Assembly (NCBI GenBank): GCA_966212235.1
Contig: CBIHPP010000006.1
Coordinates: 310,001-374,000 of the forward strand
DNA length: 64,000 bases
Direction of reading: 5' to 3'
Source: Niastella sp966212235
GTDB lineage: Bacteria > Bacteroidota > Bacteroidia > Chitinophagales > Chitinophagaceae
Both the position numbers and the translations under genes were made by a program. How positions within the stretch are numbered: the first letter of the stretch is position 1; each line of letters starts with the position of its first letter. Shown piece after piece: positions 52,506 through 60,788 of this stretch. The notes beneath the pieces were generated by a model that saw nothing but the letters and a program-made list of their open reading frames with translations, was not told where the DNA came from and made no database searches.

Positions 52506-53951
52506 TTAATAATTCGTCAATTGCGCCTCTTTCGCCACAACTGCCCGCTCCTTAATTTCTTCAAAACTTACGCTATTGATTATTTCTCCATTCTCAAAAA
52601 CAGTTATCATCTGATCTTCATATCCTGTGCTGGTTTCATTTCTTACAGTCTGAAAACCGGCATCGGTGCGTATTAATTTCAACTGCCCTGCTTTTGATGT
52701 CTTGAACGATTGTACCAGTTTACCATGCCCATCAATTTCTACGGGGTGTTTCTGTACATCTACCGCCTTGCCATTTATTTCTGCATAAGAACATTTAAAG
52801 GCAAATTTTTGGGTATCCCTGTCTACTTTTTGTAATAAGGCGCCGCCCATACCCAACAACAGGTTCTCCGCACTGATACCATTTACTTTCAATGCGCCGT
52901 ATATGCTACGAATAGCCTGTACATTAACGCCATCGCCTTGTAATACCCGCACCTGGGGTGGTAATACCTTGTATCCCTTTTCATTGATGGTATAACCGAA
53001 CTTATCTAATAAAATATCAAACACTCGCAGCAAGGTAAATACGGGGTCACCACTATCCGGACGAATTACCAAAACGCCATCCCTGCTCAATACCATATCC
53101 TTTAATTCTGTTCCCCAATATTCACTACACGCTCTAAAGATGTCAAATGAATCCGACACACAGGCTACGATGCCGGTGGGGAAGGTTTTTAATATATGTT
53201 TAAAGATCTCCAGCTCGCCTTCTTCTCCCAACAAAGTACAAACAGAGTGTTCTGTTGCCGGAACCGATACGCCATATACTTTTTTCGCATCATAGTAGCG
53301 TTTGGCCATTAAGCTTCCCACCAGGGTATCGCTACCCATAAAGTTGATCAGGTGCGCAGCGCCACCCAAACCAGCGCTTTCTACAGAGCTCACGCCACGG
53401 AAACCAAAATCATTCAGTACAAAATCAATAGCTGACTTTGATGCTTCAGAAGCTGTTTCTTCAAAATATTCTTCTACAATTTTTCTTACTTCGCGTGAAA
53501 CCGTAGCCACTGTACATGGGTACCATACCTGCATCAACAACGTTTCCAAAAAATTAGACAACCAGAAACATTCAGGATCTGTATTTTCAATGGTCATCAA
53601 TACATTGTTCACGGGCACTACAGTTCCTTCCGGTACTGCTTTAATTCGCACCGGTAACCGGCCATTATGCTTTTCCAGAATATAATCGAACTTACTGCGA
53701 TCAAATACATCATTCCGTCCGAATACCTGTTGTAAAAAGCTTTCGGCAGCATCAATTTTTTCTTTGGTGATCACATTGCCTTCGAGGTAATACTTTAAAA
53801 AATATTGCAGTCCAAAGAAAATAGTTTCATCAAATTGTCCGCCGCGGCTTTCGAGATAAGAATAGATCTTCGTTGTACCGGGATAATATAATTTATGGTG
53901 AGAATATTTATAAGCATCGGCCAGTAATACTATGTTCTCCTGCGTTTTCAT
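52506..53951 (-). CDS. nadV: Nicotinamide phosphoribosyltransferase (NadV/NAMPT)
   Basis: NadV joins nicotinamide and PRPP to make NMN, the first step of the two-step salvage route. The 481-residue length and motifs match NAMPT: LADAYKYSHHKLYYPGTT at the start, FLETLLMQVWYPCTVAT, LNDFGFRGVSSVESAGLGGA, PATEHSVCTL, SDSFDIFRACSEYWG, VIRPDSGDP and LLLGMGGALLQKVDRDTQ. All catalytic and ligand-binding regions are present. It follows nadM-Nudix by 53 bp in the same operon, so both steps from nicotinamide to NAD are co-encoded. Confidence 0.95.
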   Translation of the reverse strand: MKTQENIVLLADAYKYSHHKLYYPGTTKIYSYLESRGGQFDETIFFGLQYFLKYYLEGNVITKEKIDAAESFLQQVFGRNDVFDRSKFDYILEKHNGRLPVRIKAVPEGTVVPVNNVLMTIENTDPECFWLSNFLETLLMQVWYPCTVATVSREVRKIVEEYFEETASEASKSAIDFVLNDFGFRGVSSVESAGLGGAAHLINFMGSDTLVGSLMAKRYYDAKKVYGVSVPATEHSVCTLLGEEGELEIFKHILKTFPTGIVACVSDSFDIFRACSEYWGTELKDMVLSRDGVLVIRPDSGDPVFTLLRVFDILLDKFGYTINEKGYKVLPPQVRVLQGDGVNVQAIRSIYGALKVNGISAENLLLGMGGALLQKVDRDTQKFAFKCSYAEINGKAVDVQKHPVEIDGHGKLVQSFKTSKAGQLKLIRTDAGFQTVRNETSTGYEDQMITVFENGEIINSVSFEEIKERAVVAKEAQLTNY

Positions 53952-54004
53952 ATAATGTAATGTTTAAATTATTTATTAAGGGCTTCTTTAGGATTGGATA
54001 TAAA

Positions 54005-54901
54005 TTAGTCGTTTAAATTTTTCATTAACAGGTTTACCAATACATGGTGTTCTTTAGCAATAGCCCCCTGCTGCATCATCGTATTGAGTTCTTTTACTGA
54101 AATCCAGGCTAATTCTTTTAAATCATCATTTGCCTTTGCATGTCCAAACACCCATTGGGTTTTAAAAAGCAAAGTAATAATCTTATCATCTTCTGAACGA
54201 TAACGCCAGTCATCTATTTTGGCAGATCCAACATATTGCATACTATTTATTTCCATGTCCCCACATTCTTCCTGCAACTCCCGCCTGGCTGCGGCTTCAT
54301 ATGTTTCATCTGTAGGATCTGAAAACCCGCCCGGGAAACGCCATTGGGGTGAATTGTGCTTTTTCCCCAGCAACACCTGGGTATCTCCATCCTTTAAAAC
54401 GGCAATATCAACCGTTGGATATACTTTTGAATACGTATTTTGATAAGCATAATTAATGCCCATTCTGAAATCTGTTGTATCGAGCACTTTATCACTATTA
54501 TCATTACGAATGGCGGTAGCGGAATGTTCGCCCAATTCAGGTAAAGCTACTACCTGTAAATGCCCGCTGTAATAGGGGATAAAACAATCGCGGCTGCCGT
54601 ACAATACAAACGATTCTTGTGGAAAGGTATTTTGTAACAGGGCATCTATGTTCTTGCTCCAGGTTTCATCGGAGGGATGATCGCTGAGAGGCAATACCAT
54701 CAGCTCGGGAGCATATTGTTTTAATAATCTTTCGCGGGTATAAAAATCAAATGGATTGCGGCGACTTCCTTTTACCGGCGATACACCCAATACCACTACT
54801 ACTTTATTGTGTTTAGAACGAATTTCGTCGAGTAAGTATTTGTGGCCGTCGTGCAGATACGGGGTCTGAAATCTTGCTATGATAACACCAGTTGCTTTCA
54901 T
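54005..54901 (-). CDS. nadM: Bifunctional NMN adenylyltransferase/Nudix hydrolase (NadM-Nudix)
   Basis: The N-terminal domain (1-165) is a NadM-type nucleotidylyltransferase: GVIIARFQTPYLHDGH carries the catalytic HxGH (His17, His20), and SRRNPFDFYTRERLL and SATAIR follow. The C-terminal domain (165-298) is a Nudix hydrolase with an intact box (GGFSDPTDETYEAAARRELQ, followed by EECG, near 191-214). The protein converts NMN and ATP to NAD; the Nudix part probably hydrolyses ADP-ribose, as in Synechocystis and Francisella homologues. It leads the NAD operon and starts at the ATG at 54901, with an inverted repeat (54902-54922) directly before it. Confidence 0.95.
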   Translation of the reverse strand: MKATGVIIARFQTPYLHDGHKYLLDEIRSKHNKVVVVLGVSPVKGSRRNPFDFYTRERLLKQYAPELMVLPLSDHPSDETWSKNIDALLQNTFPQESFVLYGSRDCFIPYYSGHLQVVALPELGEHSATAIRNDNSDKVLDTTDFRMGINYAYQNTYSKVYPTVDIAVLKDGDTQVLLGKKHNSPQWRFPGGFSDPTDETYEAAARRELQEECGDMEINSMQYVGSAKIDDWRYRSEDDKIITLLFKTQWVFGHAKANDDLKELAWISVKELNTMMQQGAIAKEHHVLVNLLMKNLND

Positions 54902-54922
54902 TTTGCGTTAATTATACGCAAA
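54902..54922. promoter_or_regulatory. Predicted NrtR operator 1 (TTTGCGT-N7-ACGCAAA)
   Basis: Arms of 7 bp, TTTGCGT (54902-54908) and ACGCAAA (54916-54922), are perfect inverted repeats with a 7-base spacer. The site touches the nadM start codon, covers the ribosome-binding region and overlaps the -7 box. A related larger site lies 50 bp upstream. Confidence 0.78.
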
Positions 54923-54950
54923 TTTATACAGCAACTTTTAATTATCCAAA
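54919..54950 (-). promoter_or_regulatory. Bacteroidota-type promoter of the nadM operon
   Basis: Read leftward, TTTG (54950-54947), a 20-bp spacer and TAAATTTG (54926-54919) match the Bacteroidota -33/-7 consensus TTTG-N17-23-TAnnTTTG. Transcription should start about 7-10 bases further left, leaving a leader of roughly 10-15 bases. Operators 1 and 2 overlap its two ends, an arrangement expected for repression. Confidence 0.72.
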
Positions 54951-54974
54951 TTTTGCGTAATATTCACGCAAAAT
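54950..54974. promoter_or_regulatory. Predicted NrtR operator 2 (ATTTTGCGT-N7-ACGCAAAAT)
   Basis: Perfect 9-bp arms, ATTTTGCGT (54950-54958) and ACGCAAAAT (54966-54974), with a 7-base spacer. The core is the same as operator 1, and the centres are 50 bp apart, close to five helical turns. It abuts the -33 box. Confidence 0.78.
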
Positions 54975-55141
54975 AAATTGGTATCTATTCAACAATAGGT
55001 GTATTTAATTCATAACAAGCAAATTGCGACACCATTGAGGACTTATCATTATTCCGGAGAATTCATAAAACACATTGATTTTCCATACTTTACGCAGAAG
55101 AAACAGGGCAGGGAAGAAAGAAGCCCTTATTACAATGTCCT

Positions 55142-55834
55142 TTATATCTCAAAATTGATCCCTTCTTTCAACAATTCCTGGTACCGTTTTTTGTTGAACT
55201 GATACATTTTGCTGGGACGGCCCTTTCCTTCGCTTTTTGCATACTCATTGGTTTCGTCGAGTATACCCAGGGCCAGCACTTTTTTGGAGAAGTTACGCCG
55301 GTCTATATCACGGTCAAGCAGGGTTATATAGAGTTTTTCCAAATCGGAAAACGGGAATTTACGATCGAGTAATTCAAAACCAATAGGCTGATAGCGGATC
55401 TTTGTACGGACCCTTTCAATAGCCAGGTTCAATATTTTTTTATGATCAAATGCCAGCGTAGGCAAGGATTTTATATTGAACCATTGTGCATTTTCTGCAT
55501 CGGTACTGGCTTTCAGTTGTTGAAACTGGGCACTTTTAACAAGCGCAAAATAAGCAACCGAAATAACCCGCTTACGTGGATCACGTTGTGGGTCGCCAAA
55601 CGTATATAATTGCTCCAGGTAATTGACCTCAATGCCTGTTTCCTCCACCAACTCCCGGCGAACCGCTTCTTCAAGCGATTCATCGGGCAGTACAAACCCA
55701 CCTGGTATCGCCCAGGCGTTTTTAAAGGGCGGATACTTCCGTTGAATAAGCAATATAGATACGCCGTCGTTCTTGGAATACCCAAATACAATGGCATCAA
55801 CTGCTACTTTAATTTCTGTACCGGCTACTGACAT
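55142..55834 (-). CDS. nrtR: NrtR-like Nudix-domain transcriptional regulator
   Basis: The 230-residue protein has an N-terminal Nudix domain (VDAIVFGYSKNDGVSILLIQ, then the intact Nudix box GGFVLPDESLEEAVRRELVE followed by ETGIE, about 45-70) and a C-terminal winged helix (KFPFSDLEKLYITLLDRDID, then RRNFSKKVLALGIL and GRPSKMYQFNKKRYQEL). This is the NrtR layout: a repressor of NAD salvage genes that senses ADP-ribose. Here it stands upstream of the NAD operon, whose promoter carries two matching inverted repeats. The ATG at 55834 is preferred over a TTG three codons upstream. Its Nudix box keeps all catalytic residues, so hydrolase activity may remain. Confidence 0.88.
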   Translation of the reverse strand: MSVAGTEIKVAVDAIVFGYSKNDGVSILLIQRKYPPFKNAWAIPGGFVLPDESLEEAVRRELVEETGIEVNYLEQLYTFGDPQRDPRKRVISVAYFALVKSAQFQQLKASTDAENAQWFNIKSLPTLAFDHKKILNLAIERVRTKIRYQPIGFELLDRKFPFSDLEKLYITLLDRDIDRRNFSKKVLALGILDETNEYAKSEGKGRPSKMYQFNKKRYQELLKEGINFEI

Positions 55835-55895
55835 GGGATGCAATATAAAACATTCGGTTGTAGTACCAACCTATTCCGGTCAAACTGTATCTTTA

Positions 55896-55902
55896 ACGCA
55901 AA
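55896..55902. promoter_or_regulatory. NrtR half-site between the divergent nrtR and fusion genes
   Basis: ACGCAAA matches one arm of the operators at 54902 and 54950. The opposite arm (7-base spacer to the left) is AAACTGT, which matches poorly. It lies 8-15 bp before the start of the NadM-like/methyltransferase gene and could bind weakly. Confidence 0.3.
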
Positions 55903-55910
55903 TCTGTTCC

Positions 55911-57503
55911 ATGTACCTGTTGATTCCCGGCCGCCACCAATTGCTCACCCAATTCCAGTTCCAGTATATACAACGCCTCCTGCAAAATGGATTGGAAAAC
56001 GAGCAAGACGTTTTTGGCAACCCTATTGGCATTTCCCGAAAAATTGAGGCGGTACTATTTGCCGTTACCTCGGCCAATCATTCCAACACCCGGCGTAACC
56101 CGCTCCCCTTTTACCTGCGGGCTATTGCTATTGAAGACTTTGGCAATTCCTTTACCATTCCAACCTACATCTATGGCATTGACGACGTAGGCCAGGTTCC
56201 TAATTTTGCCAAATATACCGTCAAACGTATTCAGCACGACAGTGAAGGGCAGTTCCATTGCACACCTTCAAATACAATTGTGATCTGTAGTACACCGGTA
56301 TTGAACATGTATCACGAACTTGGTTTTTCCATTTTGCCGGCGGAGTTGCAGGATATTACAACCTGGCAACATCATACCCCTATGCCCTGGGATATAGTAA
56401 TGCAATTTGCCAAGAGCGGTCAATGGCAAAACAATGCTTATATACGACAACATATGCATCCTTCTTCTTACAACGTTTGGCGAAAATATAACCGGGGCGA
56501 AAAAGTCCAAATGCTGTTCAGGGATCATATGATCAGCAGCGACGGCGACTTAACCGAAACCCGCGATTACAATGTATACGTACGGCAGATGGATGATATT
56601 GCCGAAATGAAATATCACGATACCGCTCCGTTTATACAGGCTGGCCGTATTGGTGATATTGGGTGCGCCGTAGGATCGTGGATCAAACTGGCCTGCAAAG
56701 ATGAACGCCTGCGGGAATCTGATTTTTATGGTATTGAGGTCTCCCGTTACTTATATGTTTTGTGCCAACAGCGAAAAGAAAACGGAGAATTTGTGAACCC
56801 GTTTGTTTTCTTCTCACAAAAAAATGCTGTTACCGGCCTGGTGTTTGAACCTAATTCCATGAACACGATCCATACGTCTTCCCTTACCCATGAAATTGAA
56901 TCGTATGGAAGCCGGGCAGACCTGTTACAGTTTATTCAAAACCGCTACGAAGAACTAGCTCCCGGTGGCGTCTGGATCAACCGCGATGTGGTAGGTCCGG
57001 AAAACAAAGAGCAAACAATATATTTATGGCTCAACGATTCGGATGGCCATAATGGGGATCCTTATAAAACATTCGATGATAAACAGGAATTTTCTCAATA
57101 CCTCATGGGCTTATCAACCTATGCCCGGTTCCTGCGGTTTGCGAAGAATTTCAGGCATACGGAAGGGTATGTATTGCACTATTCAACTACCATCATTAAC
57201 AATAAAAGCTACATTATTATCAGTTTGCGGGATGCCATGGAATTCCTGAGCCGGAAAGATTATACAGACAACTGGCAAAGCGAAATGCATGAAACGTTTT
57301 GCTTCTGGGATTTTTCAGAATGGAAGAATAATTTGCAGAACGCCGGATTTACGATTCATTCCAATTCAAAAGCTTTTACCAATGAGTGGATCGTAAATAA
57401 TCGCTGGAAAGGAAAGGCAGAACTGTTTACCTTGCAGCATGACCAGTTAACACCACTGGATTACCCAGTCACCACAATGTTTTTGATTGGCGTGAAAGCG
57501 TAG
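55911..57503 (+). CDS. NadM-like (degenerate) domain fused to a SAM-dependent methyltransferase
   Basis: The 530-residue protein has two parts. Residues 1-195 align by pattern with NadM: GRHQLLTQFQFQYI sits where NadM has the GRFQ and HxGH region, RRNPLPFYLR (61-70) matches RRNPFDFYTR of the NadM at 54005-54901 at 8 of 10 positions, and NTIVICSTPVLNMYHELGFS (121-140) matches the TNNP-like strand and helix. The HxGH motif reads Thr-Gln-Phe-Gln, so adenylyl transfer is probably lost. Residues 230-430 form a class I methyltransferase: motif I IGDIGCAVGSW (247-257), motif II YGIEVS (273-278) and LAPGGVWINRDVVGPE (349-364). The start at 55911 opens the NadM-like strand. It is divergent from nrtR. 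Domain assignment is mine; function unknown. Confidence 0.65.
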   Translation: MYLLIPGRHQLLTQFQFQYIQRLLQNGLENEQDVFGNPIGISRKIEAVLFAVTSANHSNTRRNPLPFYLRAIAIEDFGNSFTIPTYIYGIDDVGQVPNFAKYTVKRIQHDSEGQFHCTPSNTIVICSTPVLNMYHELGFSILPAELQDITTWQHHTPMPWDIVMQFAKSGQWQNNAYIRQHMHPSSYNVWRKYNRGEKVQMLFRDHMISSDGDLTETRDYNVYVRQMDDIAEMKYHDTAPFIQAGRIGDIGCAVGSWIKLACKDERLRESDFYGIEVSRYLYVLCQQRKENGEFVNPFVFFSQKNAVTGLVFEPNSMNTIHTSSLTHEIESYGSRADLLQFIQNRYEELAPGGVWINRDVVGPENKEQTIYLWLNDSDGHNGDPYKTFDDKQEFSQYLMGLSTYARFLRFAKNFRHTEGYVLHYSTTIINNKSYIIISLRDAMEFLSRKDYTDNWQSEMHETFCFWDFSEWKNNLQNAGFTIHSNSKAFTNEWIVNNRWKGKAELFTLQHDQLTPLDYPVTTMFLIGVKA

Positions 57504-57552
57504 TGGCTCTTCCTTATCTTCGATAAGGTATTCCCTTAATTCCCTGTAGGAG

Positions 57553-58575
57553 ATGAAAAAGTTTCGGTGGTCATTGCTGATTTTAATTGCGTTGATAGTC
57601 GCCTGCCGGCATCAAAGTAAACCGGTTTCGTTCTATTACTGGAAAACAAAATTCTCATTAAACGGGTTTGAAAAAAGCATATTGAAAGAACAGGCAGTAA
57701 AAAAGCTGTACGTACGGTATTTTGATGTTGACCTGAAACCCGGCGAAACGCAACCGGTACCTGTATCGCCCATACAATTAGATACGGCCATTCACGCCTA
57801 CCAGGTTGTTCCGGTAATTTTTATAAAGAACAGAACTTTTGAGCAACTGCCAGCGGCAGCCGTTCCAGCCCTGGCCAAAAATGTATTTGGTTTAGTTACC
57901 CAAATCAATCAATCGCAAAACCTCACTACACGGGAAATACAATTCGATTGCGATTGGACCGAACGCACGCGGGACCCTTTCTTCCAGTTCATCAGGGCGT
58001 ACCGGGCTTTAGTGGATCAAACTATTTCAGCTACTATACGATTGCACCAGGTAAAATATAAAGAAAGAACGGGCATTCCCCCGGTTGATTATGGCGTACT
58101 CATGTATTACAATATGAGCGCTATTACCGGTGATAACAACAACTCCATTTACGAAAGAGCTGTTGCCAACCGGTATAATTCATCCATCAAATCCTATCCT
58201 CTGCCATTGGATGTTGCCCTGCCTGTTTTTTCATGGGGACTTACTATTCGGGATGGAAAGGTTGTTGAGCTGTTAAACAAAATTGATTTCACACAGTTTG
58301 AAAACGATTCTAATTTTATCCCGCGCGGGCGAGGGATAAATAAAAACCGCTACCTGGTAAAACATGCCTGTTTTAAAGCCGGCTATTATTTCAGGGAGAA
58401 TGATGAAATTAAGCAGGAACACGTATCAGCCCATGATCTGCTGGATATAACAACGCAGATCAATCAGCATACGAACAATCGCATCGGCAAGCTTATTTTT
58501 TACGATTTAGATAGCACTAACCTCGTTCAATATGAAAAAGATATTTTCGAAAAAGTACGTAATAACATTCATTAG
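57553..58575 (+). CDS. Hypothetical lipoprotein (possible TIM-barrel, DUF3142-like)
   Basis: The 340-residue protein has a lipobox (LLILIALIVAC, Cys18). The mature part starts FYYWKTKFSLNGFEKSIL and continues LYVRYFDVDLKPGETQPVPV, IQFDCDWTERTRDPFFQFIR and VDYGVLMYYNMSAITGDNNN. Strand-helix alternation with an acidic DCDW segment and a YYNM strand resembles glycosidase-like TIM barrels of uncharacterised lipoproteins. No catalytic pair can be named. The next gene overlaps its end by 44 bp, so the two are probably co-translated and act together. Confidence 0.7.
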   Translation: MKKFRWSLLILIALIVACRHQSKPVSFYYWKTKFSLNGFEKSILKEQAVKKLYVRYFDVDLKPGETQPVPVSPIQLDTAIHAYQVVPVIFIKNRTFEQLPAAAVPALAKNVFGLVTQINQSQNLTTREIQFDCDWTERTRDPFFQFIRAYRALVDQTISATIRLHQVKYKERTGIPPVDYGVLMYYNMSAITGDNNNSIYERAVANRYNSSIKSYPLPLDVALPVFSWGLTIRDGKVVELLNKIDFTQFENDSNFIPRGRGINKNRYLVKHACFKAGYYFRENDEIKQEHVSAHDLLDITTQINQHTNNRIGKLIFYDLDSTNLVQYEKDIFEKVRNNIH

Positions 58576-60787
58576 CTCCCTGGTTGTTGGGACCGGCATT
58601 GTACTGGCGTGTGCAGGAGACTGGGGCCCCGACTACGGCAATTCCAGTTTTACACCGGAAGCGTTTGTAGACAGCGAGTATAAGCCTTTCTTTTATTCCA
58701 ATCTGTTCTATTATGGCATTTCACATGATGTGCAGCACGACAGGCGATTTAATGAAGCGAATATAAATGACTGGTCAACTTTTTTGGGAACTTCAGTTCC
58801 ACGCACTGAAATGGAATACCTGCTGCTTACCGCTACTTCGGCGTCTATCGATAGCGCGGCCAATTATGTAACGGGCAAATTGAAAGCATTGCCCGGGACG
58901 ATGCAATCATTTCAGCTGTTCAAAAAAAGTAATAAAAAGGCAACGGACTTTATCTCTTATTTGTCCCTTGCTAAAAAATGCGAGCCATTCGCTGTTAATA
59001 ACATGGAAGATGCATGGGATTATGAATCGAAGAAAAACAAACCTTCCGGCACCAATGCGACTCAGCTAAACATGGAACTGTTACAGGAATTTACAAATGC
59101 AAAGGACGCATTTATCAAAGAACGTTACTGGTTCCAGCTTGAACGATCCTGTTTTTTTAATGAGCCTTCGCAAAGCGCTATTGACCTGTTTGAAAAAAAC
59201 GAAAAGACATTCCCTAAAAACGAGCTATATTATCGTACGATGGCATACGCTGCCGGCGCTTATTATAAATTAAAGAATTACAGCAAAGCCAACTATTATT
59301 ACAGCAAAGTGTACGATGGTTGTGCTGCCCTGAAAACGGTAGCTCATTTCAGTTTTCATCCACAGGAAGAAACCGACTGGAAAAACACATTGATGATGTG
59401 TGCCAACAATGACGAAAAAGCGACGCTGTGGCAAATGCTTGGCATATTTTATTCAGATGAAAAACGCGCTTTACAGGAGATCTATACATTAAACCCACGC
59501 AGCGAAAAACTGGACCTGTTGTTAACCAGAGCTGTTAACATTCAGGAACAAAAGTTCAGTGCCTGGGATGATAACTTAATGGAATCCCGGTTACAATTTA
59601 AAAAAGACAGCTCCACCAACGAGCTGGTATCCCTGGTTACCCGCATTGCTCGGGCCGGTAATGCCAATAAACCGTATATGTGGCATATGGCAGCGGGTTA
59701 TCTGCAGATGTTAAATGGGAATTCCAAAGAAGCAACAACCTCCTATGCACAGGCAGAAAAAAAACTACCCAATGAAGAACTGGTACAATGGCAATTGAGG
59801 TTATTAAAACTTATCAATACCATTGCCGGTGTTCAAAAAGCAGATGGCAAACTGGAAAATGCCGTCCTGGCTGATATAGAATGGTTAAGAAGTAACAAAA
59901 CCAGTGATGAAACATTCAGACACGCTACCGCCTTTGAATGGATAAAACGGACCATGGCCGACCGGTATAAGAAACAAAAGGAATTCATTAAAGCGGTTTG
60001 TTTTAGTAATTACCAGGCGTTTTATTCCAACAACAGCAACATAGAAGCTTTGAAAAGTTTTTTAAACAAAGCCGGCAAAACACCTTACGAATCGCTTTGT
60101 GCGAATTTGTATACCCTCACAACCAATGACCTTGTTCAATACCAGGCCATCCGGTTGACCTATGATGATAAATTAGAGGAGGCCATCGCCAAACTGGAAG
60201 GCATACCAACAAACGCCCAACTACCCGGCAATCCCTTTAACGGGCGATTGCAGGACTGCCACGATTGTGATCATGAAGCGCCTCAAAAAATAAAATACAC
60301 AAAGCTTTCGTTGCTTAAAAAAATGAAAGACATGGAGGACAAAATAAAAGCCGGCACCGATGTATATACCAATGCCATGTTAGTGGCGAATGCACATTAC
60401 AACCTTACGCATTATGGTAATGCCCGTGCTTTTTATGAATGCAGGGTGTTAGGTGAATTCCATTACTCGCCATTCTCCATTGACAGTGCATTCAGGGCCT
60501 TCCTTACAGACATGAACCTGGCAACGAAATATTATACGTTGGCACTCAACTCCGCCAAAACTGATGAACAAAAAGCAAAATGCCATTTCATGCTGGCAAA
60601 ATGTGAACGCAATCAATGGTATAATAAAACGGTTTATAATAACAGCCGTTACGAATACGGTGATCGTGGTCAGCCTGATTTCCTGCCCTGGAATGGGTTT
60701 AAAGCATTACAACAATATCAAAACACGCAGTTTTATAAAGAAGCCATCAAAGAATGCGGTTACTTCAAAACATATACGCAGAAGTAG
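58532..60787 (+). CDS. Hypothetical exported protein with tetratricopeptide-like helices
   Basis: The 751-residue protein has a signal ending VVGTGIVLACAGDWGPDYGN, with a lipobox-like Cys27 and a start motif CAGDWGPDYGNSSFTPEAFV seen in secreted Bacteroidota proteins. The rest is helical with tetratricopeptide-like pairs (YRTMAYAAGAYYKLKNYSKA, then NYYYSKVYDGCAAL; LAKCERNQWYNKTVYN near the end). It probably is an extracytoplasmic scaffold. Its ATG at 58532 lies inside the 3' end of the preceding lipoprotein gene (44-bp overlap), suggesting a functional pair. Confidence 0.7.
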   Translation: MKKIFSKKYVITFISSLVVGTGIVLACAGDWGPDYGNSSFTPEAFVDSEYKPFFYSNLFYYGISHDVQHDRRFNEANINDWSTFLGTSVPRTEMEYLLLTATSASIDSAANYVTGKLKALPGTMQSFQLFKKSNKKATDFISYLSLAKKCEPFAVNNMEDAWDYESKKNKPSGTNATQLNMELLQEFTNAKDAFIKERYWFQLERSCFFNEPSQSAIDLFEKNEKTFPKNELYYRTMAYAAGAYYKLKNYSKANYYYSKVYDGCAALKTVAHFSFHPQEETDWKNTLMMCANNDEKATLWQMLGIFYSDEKRALQEIYTLNPRSEKLDLLLTRAVNIQEQKFSAWDDNLMESRLQFKKDSSTNELVSLVTRIARAGNANKPYMWHMAAGYLQMLNGNSKEATTSYAQAEKKLPNEELVQWQLRLLKLINTIAGVQKADGKLENAVLADIEWLRSNKTSDETFRHATAFEWIKRTMADRYKKQKEFIKAVCFSNYQAFYSNNSNIEALKSFLNKAGKTPYESLCANLYTLTTNDLVQYQAIRLTYDDKLEEAIAKLEGIPTNAQLPGNPFNGRLQDCHDCDHEAPQKIKYTKLSLLKKMKDMEDKIKAGTDVYTNAMLVANAHYNLTHYGNARAFYECRVLGEFHYSPFSIDSAFRAFLTDMNLATKYYTLALNSAKTDEQKAKCHFMLAKCERNQWYNKTVYNNSRYEYGDRGQPDFLPWNGFKALQQYQNTQFYKEAIKECGYFKTYTQK

Positions 60788-60788
60788 T

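Noticed and set aside
55773..55910. A longer start for the NadM-like/methyltransferase gene, overlapping nrtR
   Set aside because: The extra 46 residues are the antisense of the nrtR start and do not fit the NadM fold, which begins at the ATG at 55911.
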